The notes beneath the pieces were generated by a model that worked only from the letters and a program-made list of their open reading frames with translations, had not been told where the DNA came from and made no database searches. From assembly GCF_030253575.1 (NCBI RefSeq), contig NC_080569.1, positions 6,015,501 through 6,079,500 of the forward strand: a stretch of 64,000 bases of DNA. Direction: 5' to 3'. Below are positions 9,021-19,200 of the stretch, in pieces. Within the stretch, counting starts at the first letter, position 1; each line of letters opens with the position of its first letter. A program made the translations under genes and the position numbers. The DNA comes from Rhododendron vialii. Taxonomy: Eukaryota > Streptophyta > Magnoliopsida > Ericales > Ericaceae.

Positions 9021-11159
9021 ATCTGCTGATCTGAACAAGCAAGTGAATCCCACCGTCCCATGTTGATGACTTGATGTCTCTCTAACTGGTCTGCTTTAGC
9101 TTCAATTTAACCTTCTTTGTTTTTTTCTTTTATAATCTGGGCTGTTTGGTGTCTGAATGCGCTAATTAATTTGATTGTTCTCCACAGAATTAAGCCATCT
9201 AACTAAGGTTTGCATGTACAGAAAATTATGTCTTCTTGTTATCATTGATGAGCTGTTGCTTCTTTCAGTTTTCGTTTGTGTGTGTGTGTGTGTGTTCGTT
9301 AGGCGTTTGGGTAATACACAATTTCTTTCATGTTTCTAAGCTTTTTGGATTTCTCCTCCTTAAGGTAGTTGGCGATTTGATTGGTTTAAAAGTGACTGAA
9401 GGGGAAAATTGGCCCTAGAGAAGAAGGGGAATTAGAAAACCTCCATCTAAGCTAAGAACGGAGGTGTTTTTTTTTTAAAATCATTATTTGCCTATTTGCT
9501 CTCAGGCTCCTCACTCTAGGTAGGAGCGAACTAAGTCACAAATTTTTAGTGCGAATGTGTGAGCGCGAGCGTGAAAGCGTTTTTGAACCAGATCCAGAAT
9601 CACTAAAATTCGCGAGAGTGAGAATCGGGAGCACGAGCACAGTGCAAGAATTGAGAGAAGGAGGGCGTGGCATTTTGAAGGATTATGTGACTAAAGAGAG
9701 GCCGGGAGGGAATGCCCTGCACTCCCCTTGCTCAACTTCCAGTTACTTAGGGGGGGAGGCATAACAGTTAACACTAAGATATCTTCTTTCTTCTACTACA
9801 CTCTTTGCCTAGCAACACAAAGAACCGCAGCCCGCTAGCCAACAGCAAAGAAAGAACAACAGCCAGAGTCCATTGAATCGAGAGTCCGTATTCGAGTCTT
9901 TTTCTTTTGCTTGTGGGTAGTGCGTACTAGACTATGCGCCCAATGATTCGAAGATTCAAGTGTTCTTGATGATTTTCAAGTCTAGATCTTCACTCCAATG
10001 CTTGGAGCCTGAAGGTATGTGCCCTATCCCGAGAATATTGCTCTTGGTAATGCTCTCAAAATTTGGCTCAGGCATGGACTTTCCAGTGCACTGAGCTTGC
10101 TGTATGCGCGCTTGGTGCGCACAAGTGCTTGAACAGTTCTTGACTCCTTGCAAACTAGAGAACCATTTCTCTGTATTTTCAAACAAAATGTGAGTGCCCT
10201 TCAAGAATTATTCGTCATGATGAAGCCCAAGTCAAAGCGTGTGCTCACACAACGGTACAAGTGGGCTACACCTATGCACATCTCACATGCGCACAAGTGC
10301 TATGCCTTTTATGAGCAATTTTTTTTTCTCCAAATATGCCCTGCCTGGCCTAGGAGTATGTAGATACATGTTTCTCTTTTCATTAGGGTAAGGAGAGTGA
10401 CCTAAGCCTCCCTCTTGAGTGGAAGAACAGACCCTCTGGGTTTTGTGTGTGGGCGACAAATCTACTCTTCTTTTTCTCGTTTTGTAGTAATCATTTTAAC
10501 ACGACTGGAGTGTACCCTTAACACTGTTTAGTCTTTCAGAACTTTCATATTCATGTACATTCCACCTATCCATTCATTGGTTGGTTGATTAGATTGACCA
10601 GTTGAAGAATGGAGATCGAGATTGTGAGCTCGTGGTGGCTATAGAGTCAAGAAGGACCTCGGCCAGCTAGCACAAGACATGGAGTTAGGTAAACATTAGG
10701 TAATGGTTGTAAGCTTGTAATTCTTATCTCTTGGTCTCTCTTACCTTTTGATTCATAGTGGGTCGTGGTTTCCATTAATTCCGGGGACATAGCCTAGGAT
10801 TTCCACCTGAAATCATGTGCGTTTCGCTTCTTTTCCATTTTGCTTATCTTGATGGAATTCCATCAAGAATGTTTGATATTTATTAGTATTTTGACTTGGT
10901 AAAATCTATGCATTACTTTATCGTTTTCTTATGTCTGGCTTGTTTGTGAATTATGCTTATAGATGTAGACATGCAATCTAGCGTTTTATATGCCATTAAT
11001 TGGAAAGATCTCACCAGCTAGTTTATATGCTGTCATGATGTCTCAATTGATTTTGCTTTACACTTGTCCATGCTTTTTGCTGTTAAATTTGACTACGTCA
11101 TGAATTGATCAGATTTTATTCTTGCTACACCCCTGCTTAATGTCTTTGCAAATTTTACA
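9021..11159 (+). other. Upstream region of the F-box/LRR gene
   Basis: No protein-coding exon is convincing here. A (GT)n run lies at about 9278-9296. A polypyrimidine-type acceptor (TTTTACAG) at about 11159 suggests that an intron in the 5' untranslated region ends there, so the transcription start may lie anywhere from 9 to 10.7 kb. A purine-rich stretch around 9540-9700 and GC-richer sequence at 9820-9860 could be leader, but I cannot define exons. Confidence 0.35.
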
Positions 11160-11362
11160 GCAGAACTTGTTTGTTGTGAATGTGCAATTCTTACTGGATA
11201 TATATGGAGATGGATATGAAAACTCGCCTGCTCTGCTGTCTGTGGCTTTGCTGAGTTACCCATCTTTTCATCAAGCTCATCCACTGAATTTTGGAATTAT
11301 CACAAGGATCCTTGCTTAATTTACAAACTTCAATTAGAAGAGTGCTGGATAGGAAAGTTGAA

Positions 11363-12568
11363 ATGGCAATCAGTGGTTCCAGAAGAAGATGTCCTCCTAC
11401 CTCCTTCATGATGCACCTTCTTCCTTATGATTGCCTATGTTACATTTTCCAACTGCTAGACTGCAAGTCGGATCGTGATTCATTTGGCTTGACTTGCTGT
11501 CTCTGGCTTCAAATTCAGAATTCAAGTCGTCAATCCTTGTATTGCCCACCCTCCTTCGTGTTGTCCTCTAATACTACCTCTAAATGCGTCAGTCCCGCTA
11601 AAGCTGAACTCTCCCTTGGTAGGTTCCTCAGTCGTTTTCGCCAGCTACGGTCCTTGTCCCTGTCTGGGTGCGATGATCTACCTGATTCAGGCTTATCTTC
11701 ATTGCAATTTTACGGCTCGAAGTTGCACTTTCTTCGCTTAGATTATTGCCGTAGCATCAGTGACTATGGGCTTTCCTTGGTTGCTGCTGGGTGCCCTTGT
11801 TTGACAATCATTAGTCTCTTTCAATGCAAGATTAGTGATGTTGGGTTACAAATCTTGTCTAAATCTTGCTCGGCTTTGAAAGATGTGAACCTTTCTGAGT
11901 GTTTCTTTATTACTGACAAAGGAATAAGAGCTCTTTCACAAAATTGCCGTCAGCTTCGTTCAGTCAGTGTCCAGTTGTGTAGATGGCTCACGGGTGTTGG
12001 TTTTGAAGGGTGTTCCGAAACCCTAAGTTGGTTAGACGCTTCATATTGTAGGCTTCTACCGGAGGGGGTACGGAGGATTGTGAGTGGAGGCGGCCTTGAA
12101 TATCTGCGCGTATCTTGTCTAAGCAATTGGTGTGGTATTATTTATAAGGATCATGGTTTGGCAACTATTGGGTCATCTGGACTTGCCAAAAGACTTGCTG
12201 TCCTTGATTTTCAAAGGTGCACATGTGTTAATGACGAAACTGTTGTGGCGATTGCTAAGGGGTGCCCTATGCTACAAGAGTGGAGCTTGGCGTCATGTCA
12301 CGAGGTTAAATTACCAGGATGGGAATCGGTTGGCGCAAACTGCTGTAACTTGAAGAGACTACATGTCAATAACTGTCGTAATTTGTGTGATCAAGGGTTA
12401 CAGGCGTTGAGGGATGGATGCAAGCGTCTAGAAATCTTGTACGTCCATGGATGTGATCGAATTTCTTCCACAGCAATGGAGGTGTTTAAAAGTTTAAGAG
12501 GTGACGTGAAGATCAAAGAAAAACAAGTGTTTTCCATTGCACCCTGTTGGCCTTTTCCACGACGATAG
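11363..12568 (+). CDS. F-box/LRR-repeat protein (intact, single coding exon)
   Basis: The 401-residue frame has no intron. An F-box occupies about residues 17-57 (LLPYDCLCYIFQLLDCKSDRD...W), the surface that binds SKP1 in SCF ubiquitin ligases. From about residue 85 to 380 come cysteine-containing leucine-rich repeats with the recurring pattern L-LxxCxxIxDxGLxxL (for example LSLSGCDDLPDSGL, NLSECFFITDKGI, HVNNCRNLCDQGL). The protein would recruit substrates to an SCF complex; the substrate cannot be told from sequence. I chose the ATG at 11363 (MAISGSRRR); the frame is open further upstream but has no earlier in-frame ATG. It resembles plant FBL12-type proteins, though I am not certain of that name. 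A broken copy lies at 29316-29862. Confidence 0.93.
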   Translation: MAISGSRRRCPPTSFMMHLLPYDCLCYIFQLLDCKSDRDSFGLTCCLWLQIQNSSRQSLYCPPSFVLSSNTTSKCVSPAKAELSLGRFLSRFRQLRSLSLSGCDDLPDSGLSSLQFYGSKLHFLRLDYCRSISDYGLSLVAAGCPCLTIISLFQCKISDVGLQILSKSCSALKDVNLSECFFITDKGIRALSQNCRQLRSVSVQLCRWLTGVGFEGCSETLSWLDASYCRLLPEGVRRIVSGGGLEYLRVSCLSNWCGIIYKDHGLATIGSSGLAKRLAVLDFQRCTCVNDETVVAIAKGCPMLQEWSLASCHEVKLPGWESVGANCCNLKRLHVNNCRNLCDQGLQALRDGCKRLEILYVHGCDRISSTAMEVFKSLRGDVKIKEKQVFSIAPCWPFPRR

Positions 12569-13430
12569 GACAAACTAATTTCGGATAGGAAGTATGACTA
12601 ATTTCATGTTCAAGTCAAAAGCTTCATCCGAGGGTCTTAATTAATTTCTTCAACTTTTGTTTCCGTTTTGCATGGTAAACTTTAAACATTATGTAATGAT
12701 TTTCATGCGAACTTTATTTGTGTAATTTTTTGGTCTTTTGTTTTTTATACTATTGAAGCAATCAGATACGTTGTATGACTTGACAAACCAGCGAAATACA
12801 TAGCAGCTGCGGTACTTTGGTTAGATTGTGCCTCGGTTCAATTCTTCTTGCTTGGGAGTTTACGATGAACTTGGATTTCAGATTATCGCCAATGGCTAGT
12901 GCTATAGTGTTTCTTGATAGGAGAGGAGACGGGTACTTCAATACCCCTGGGGAAGTTCCGTCGGTTCTACTCAAAGTAAAAGAAGATCATGATGGGCGGA
13001 ACTTTCGGGAAACTCAGTCTCCGTGATCAATCTGGTTAGATTGGCCTCTCTATGGTTTCTGGCGATATGTCTGATCATTACAAACTGCCAAGCATCTGCT
13101 GGTGGTTTGCTCGCTCTTGTCTAAATCGTTTGCTCCCCTGGAATTAGTTTAGTACTAGACTTTCGAATTCCTACTGGTCTGGTGGTGTTTTTGCATTAGT
13201 ATATGGAGGTGATTATGCTTTGCCCTTTTGTATATCAGAATAAAGTTTCAATTATCAGTTGGGTTCAATATCTTAAGAAATGCTGATGACTGTATTGACA
13301 TGTAATCTAGTTGTGACTTCTATGTGGGGAGGAAAGATACTCTCTGCTACATCTTTGGAGTCGGGAGGACACACTGTTGATTGATTTTTTATTAGTGCAG
13401 TTTTTTTACCTCTAAGTACAAAAAAGTGAT
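12569..13430 (+). other. 3' flank of the F-box/LRR gene
   Basis: T-rich sequence with several AATAAA-like signals (for example AATAAAG near 13240) and no coding feature that I can support. The 3' untranslated region and polyadenylation site probably lie within the first few hundred bases. Confidence 0.4.
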
Positions 13431-13432
13431 AT

Positions 13433-13592
13433 TGCTTTGTTTGGATTGGAATTTGAAATTTTTTTTGAAAAATAGTAGGGGTAATGAGTGGAGAGAGATA
13501 GAGAGAGAAACGTTGAAAGTAGGGAGAATCTATGAGGAATTTAGAGAGAATTTTTTAAAAAATTCTTTCTAAGTTGCAAAGAGAACAAGGCT
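13433..13592. mobile_element. GCTTTGTTTGG-ended MITE, copy 1
   Basis: Starts TTGCTTTGTTTGGA and ends AGAGAACAAGGC. The interior reads TTTTTTTTGAAAAATAGTAG, then GTGGAGAGAGATAGAGAGAGAAA and GGGAGAATC, shared with the copy at 14667-14812 and, more distantly, with pieces near 7430, 55590 and 60200. Confidence 0.6.
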
Positions 13593-13649
13593 GAGAGATG
13601 AAATATTTAATTACCACTAGGTCCACTTTTACGAAAATATATTTACCAT

Positions 13650-13815
13650 TAATGGAAGTGTCACCCTAGGGTTTTAGGATATGACAGGGTTTTATGGTAC
13701 CCTAAAATCTTAGGGTACCCTAGGATTTTAGGGTACCTTAAGATTTTAGGATTTAGAATACCCTAGGATTTAGGTTTAGGCGTTTTTATAGAGCCCTAGG
13801 ATTTAGATTTAGACA
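13650..13815. repeat. Interstitial telomere-like / CCCTAG-rich repeat
   Basis: A cluster of units built on AGGGTACCCTAGGATTTTAG, GGTACCTTAAGATTTTAGG and CCCTAGGATTTAG. They resemble degenerate plant telomere repeats (TTTAGGG/CCCTAAA), with a self-complementary GGTACC or CCTAGG core in many units. No exact TTTAGGG array is present, so telomeric origin is a suggestion only. Confidence 0.55.
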
Positions 13816-14215
13816 CTTTCACAGGAGCTCACTTGGAGTAAGAGGTGTACGTACCATGTACCTATTTCCTCCCTTGAAGTAGTTGCTCTTTGCTTGGGTA
13901 CTCCTAATGATTTTGGCAATTGACAAGTTTAGTACCTGCTTATATGCATGCCAAGAAGCGTTCAAAACTTGTAGATCTAAGGAAATTGGCTTTGTTCAAG
14001 TCTTTGGGACTTTGGTAAACCCGTGTATCAAGCACAACTTGCACCCTTTGCTTGGGCTCGATCGGGGTAAGAAGATTTGAGCTCTATTTATATTAGGGGA
14101 TGGAGCCTAACTATGAAAAGAGACCCTAATTACAATCAAATTAGAATCCATTACAAATAAATCGAATAGGTTGGGCTTGTCTCCTTGAACTTGTCCTCTT
14201 TGTTTGACTCTTCGC

Positions 14216-14556
14216 CCCGTTCGGCTAAATAAGTCAACTGGCTTATTTTTTATCCTTATTCAATTTTTTTCGTATTTGTTAGTTTTTCGTCAATTTTTTT
14301 GAGGGTTATTGCATCTTCGTAACAAGAGCAATTTAAAAAGTAAAAAATTACGATCGAAACCTAATTTTTTTGAATAAAGGCAAAAATAAGCCAATAAGCC
14401 AATTTTTTCGTCTTTATTAAAAAAAATTAGATTTCGATAATAATTTTTTACTTTTTAGATTTCTCTCATCATGACTATGCAATAATCCCAAAAAAATTGA
14501 TGAAAAACTAATAAATACGAAAAAAAAAAAATGAATAAGGACAAAAACCGAACGGG
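14216..14556. mobile_element. Foldback MITE with CCCGTTCGG ends
   Basis: The element begins CCCGTTCGGCTAAATAAG and ends with the inverse CCGAACGGG. Arms of about 160 bases are imperfect reverse complements, including TTTTCGTATTTRTTAGTTTTTC and AATCTAAAAAGTAAAAAAT blocks. A relative lies in intron 1 of the first DOMON-b561 gene (46412-46680), where the tandem paralog shows the empty site. Confidence 0.75.
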
Positions 14557-14666
14557 ACCTTTGTGGTGTGTTACTATAGGGTTTCTTTATGTATAGGAGA
14601 ATCTTTTATTTTTGCTGATCGAAAAAAAATCAAGGAAATCATATAATTCATGATATGATTAAGATA

Positions 14667-14812
14667 TGCTGTGTTTGGTTTGTATTATGAAATTTTTTTT
14701 GAAAAATAGTAGAGATAATAAGTGGAGAGAGATAGATAGAGAAATGTTGAAAGTATGGAGAATCTAGGGGGAATTTTGAAAAATTCTTTTCAAAAAGTAA
14801 AGAGAACAAGGC
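14667..14812. mobile_element. GCTTTGTTTGG-type MITE, copy 2
   Basis: Reads TGCTGTGTTTGG at the left and ends AGAACAAGGCA, with ATA on both flanks (a possible 3-base duplication). Closely related to the copy at 13433-13592, with the same order of AAAAATAGTAG, GGAGAGAGATAGA and GGAGAATCTA blocks. Confidence 0.6.
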
Positions 14813-15960
14813 AATATGATTACGATATTCTAATACGGGCAATGGGAAGACCTGAAATTTAACATAAGAAGGACAAAAGCATTCAACATTGAGGGTGAGT
14901 ACGGATAAAATTAATTTTTCCTAAGAAAAAAAGGAGATCACTGTCAGTTAGTGATTTTTATTAAGTAATTTTCTTCTAAATTTTTTTTAGAATAAATCAT
15001 TCATGTCGACCAGGAAAATTAGAAAAATAAGGTTGTTTCGTCTTAATAAATTTTATAGGATTTTTAGTAATTTTATATATTTTTTAATTTTGTTTTTGCG
15101 ACAAATTATTTAGATGGGGAGACTTTTGATACTATAGGTAGTCCAAAAATACTCGGAAGATTTCTCCCAGGGGAAAAAAAATACTATGGGGAAGAACCTT
15201 TGGTTAGGTGGCATACATATCCGGAAGTGTTCATGGCGGCTCGAGCAGAGGAAATCATGAAATTATCTAGGACTAACAAGTTTTTAAATTTGTAACAGTA
15301 AAATTTGCGGACGCGGACACAAAAATACACAAATTTAGAAACAGATGTATCCGTGCGATGTACGTGCTTCTAACACACATCGTATGGTATGTTTCATGTA
15401 CGTGAATCCCAACAGTAAATGTCAGAATTGCACAGATCGTATAGTTCCAAACACCTTTGTGTCCGGAGGTATTCACTCCTGTGCGTGTACGTAATGGGGG
15501 AATATAAAGAGTTCGGATCGGGACAGCCTAAATCTAGATTATACATTAATTACAACTATGAACGATTTAAATTTAAAATGTCTCCTCGAGTCCAACTTAT
15601 CCCATTCCAATATACAAAGTGCCGGATGCACTAGGTCCGCCACACGATGTACCGGGCTAGTTTTTCACATATGTTAAGGATACCAATCGAGTGATGTATA
15701 TATTGTGTAAATTGTCGTGTTAATATTATGAATATTATGAACAAATTTTACACAAATAATCTAATCTGTTAATAAATTTTGGATTATGTTTCAATCAGCG
15801 ACACAAAAAATCAGCTCAATTCAATTTAATATTATGAATACTTAATCCAACCTTTTTAACTTTTCATTCCTGATCGCCATCGGTACCAGTGGTCGGGCTG
15901 CTAATTTTTCCCCCGTATAATTTTAGGTAGCCCAAATATCCTCCACGCAATTCCGTATCG
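14813..15960. other. Intergenic AT-rich DNA upstream of the SANT gene
   Basis: I see no gene or well-bounded element here. The 3' part (from about 15880) becomes pyrimidine rich and leads into the (CT)n leader of the SANT/DUF3755 gene. Confidence 0.4.
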
Positions 15961-15966
15961 ATTTTC

Positions 15967-15968
15967 TC

Positions 15969-15999
<31 letters not shown>
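15967..15999 (+). repeat. (CT)n microsatellite in the SANT-gene leader
   Basis: About 15 CT units lie some 230 bases upstream of the start codon at 16226. Pyrimidine-rich CT tracts are frequent in plant core promoters and 5' leaders, so this may mark the transcription start region. Confidence 0.8.
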
Positions 16000-16001
<2 letters not shown>

Positions 16002-16225
16002 ATCTCCGTCGTATTCGTATATCCAGCCACAGTACGTCGTCAATCGGTGCTAGTTCCTTCAATATTCAAAAGATTCATCAATAGACAAAACACACGCTGT
16101 CTGTAGAGATACATAAACACCACAGCATCCCGTGAACGGCGGGGAAAGAGGTTGTTGGAAAAGGAAACTTAAAATTGCCTTTTTAATACCCTTTGTGTGG
16201 TTGGTTCGATCCAGTTGATTGGTGG

Positions 16226-19200
16226 ATGGCTGCGAGCGCGAACCCTTCTGGGAATAATCAACAAGAAAGCTCACGCAATGGGAACGGGGCCGCGGCCAAC
16301 GACGGTGGTTCTGCGCCCCACGAGAATTCAGCTGTGGCGGCCACCCAGGCTGCCCTCCGCCACAACCCCGGTATCTCCGTCGAATGGACCGCCGACGAGC
16401 AGTCCCTTTTGGAGGAGTTGCTCACCAAGTCAGTAATTCTACCCCTCTCTCTATATATACATACATACTTCCGGGCACACGCAATACTACAACAATAATA
16501 ACAAAATCCATCTAGTCTCCAAGGTGGAGAGGATTGAAGACAGACTTAACTTTTGGCAATATATGCACAAAGTGTATGCTCTCATAATACCATTGAAATA
16601 GTGGCCCCTACCTCCAAGAACAGAAGAGCTGAGGGACGATTTGCTGCGAAACCATGCCCCCAATACATAGCCCAAAGGATTGGGAGAGGGCAGGCTTAGA
16701 GACCCAAACCAATTTGTGTTAAGTGTGCAAATTGTACTTTGGGGGAACGAGGAAAATCTTTCAATTGAGAATAGTCTCTAATGAAATTTGAGATGTGAAA
16801 GTAGAAGAGAGTGAAAAGGAAATTAGGGTATCAAATTTTTTTCTTCTTGACAGTTCTTTTAGGCAGCTAAAAAGGTAGTTTAGGAAATTAAAAGTGTGAG
16901 CCCCAGCTTCGTAACCGCCATTCACACCAAGAGGGTGTTCCCTTTGTAATAGATAGATAAGAGATAATAGATGATGGATATGTATATTTTTTCCCAATAG
17001 TTATTCTAGGTACTATCGCATGCAAGGTAGGTTTAGCGGTTTTAGAACCATCAATGATTGGTGAACAAACAGATCCATTTGCAACCCCTTTGGAATATTA
17101 CCTACACTAGCCTCTCGGGCACATGTGATGCGAGTGTAAATCGTATTATGCAAAAGCTAAAATGGCAAAAATATTGAATTGAGATTAGTTTGAAATCTGG
17201 GATGTGAAAGTAGGAAAAAGGGAGGAGAAAATTAGGTTTTTTTTGTGTCTCATCTTGGCAGTTTAAAGGGGTAGTTTGGTAAATTTAAAGTGCGAGCCAG
17301 CTTCATAACAACCGTTCCCACCAAGAAAGGTGTTCCTACGCACCCCCACTCTCACTCCCCACATATTTGCACTTGCACGCACGGAGTGAGTGCCCCCAAC
17401 CCCTAGTTTATATTGAAAGGCTAATCAAATTTTTCCCGATCTTATTAATCTCCAACTTGCTATAGAAGAAAAGATTGAAGTAGATCTACATCAAGTTGGA
17501 TTTGCTAATGAAACCATTATGCATAAGTGACACAAGATACAGGGATCCTTGTTTTACCCAACCAGTGAGCCCATGAAGCAGATCTATGATCAATCTTTAT
17601 TGATTTACAGCCTCTATCATCTTTTTGCTAGCAAATGCTCAGTCTACAACATAATTCAGTTCAATGTTTGTGCAAATATCTCTTTCCTGCAAGCAACTTA
17701 ATTGATTTGGGGCCTTCAGTATGCATCAAACGATTCTACTTCAGGTCCAACATTTTGGGACTTATAGTTGTGAGGTTTCTTTCAGAATAATTACGTTAAT
17801 TTAAACACTGCAACCTTAAAGGTTCCAAGTATCAGCTTGTGCTCTATTACATGGTCAACTTGGTTTAGCAGCTAAAGAATTGAAGCCTTGTGTATGCCTT
17901 TCTTTTTCATTTTTTTCTAGTAGTTCTTAACTTCTTGTTGCTTCCTTTACTAATAATGCACGAGTGTTGTTAATTTATTGGTTTGGGGAATGCGTCCTGT
18001 GCAGATATGCTTCAGAGCGGAACATTGTACGGTATGCAAAAATTGCAATGGAGTTAAAAGATAAGACGGTTAGGGATGTGGCGCTTCGTTGTAGATGGAT
18101 GAATGTAAGTTCTATTTCTGTTAGTTAGATCTTTTTGTTCTCTTGGTCCTTCTATCACTCCCTTTCTATTTTCTTTTCAATTTTTAGCTTCGTTGACATG
18201 GTTATTTAATTTTGTTATACCCTTTGGAACTCTTTAAGGCTAAATTGTAGCTATAACTTAAACTTTGTAACTCTTTGGTGATGGTTCTTGCCCCCCTCTC
18301 TCCTCTCTCCTTGGAGCTTGTCCATTCGTTGGGTGATTGCCCTAGGTTAAAAGTGTGCACCTTTTTTCCTTTTTTACTCTCTGTGGTTGATGTGGATTGT
18401 CTACCTTTCATTCATCTAGGAAGTCCTTGTATAGTTGTATTCAGCTAGTTCAGAAGAATTTATGAAAACCAAAAAAAAAATTGTTCTTAAGCAAGTGGAA
18501 TGAAATTTAGTTAATATTTGTGCTTATCAGTTGCATCCTCTTCATTGCTTAATAGAGTAGCTTTTTCCTCGGAGTGGCCCCGGGCCTTCCATTTGAAATA
18601 AACTGTCCGATTGCATTGTCATATTTGCCCTGTTTTGTTTGTAACTTTCTGGCCAAACATGAGTGCAATAATATGTTGATTTTTCGATATTTTTAACTCT
18701 TAATTCAGTGTTGTCCTTACTAAGTTACCGGGTCCTAATCTCTTCTTCTAATGTTTTGATATTTCTTTGATTCGAACATTGTGATGCCAATTCTTTGGTT
18801 GATGAAGCACCAAATCCTGCATGTAACTTACCTTTTCGTGGGTACTCTATTCTATTTATTAAAAAGAAATTGGCCTATGCTTGGTGTCGACCGTGTCGTA
18901 CTTCTAGGTTGTGATCATTGGTGATTTAGGAAACGCGAAAGGTGGTAGGACTGCAAACGAACAGGGCCGCTCGCCAGCGGCTGAAGCTCGGCTCGGCTGG
19001 ACTTGCGACCTTAATAAACAAGCTCGAGCTAATGTGTCCAGCTCGTTTGTTTAACGAGCTGAGCTCGAGCCAGCCGGAGCTCGGCTCGAGTTGGCTCGCA
19101 AGCTAACCTTATAATATGTGATCTTAAATTTTTATATATTACCTCGATTACATTTGTATTTCCCAAGATCTGGACTCGAAATGATAAACTATGGGTAGAT

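Noticed and set aside
11291..11362. An N-terminal extension of the F-box/LRR frame
   Set aside because: The frame is open upstream but has no ATG before 11363, and the extra residues do not resemble the family.
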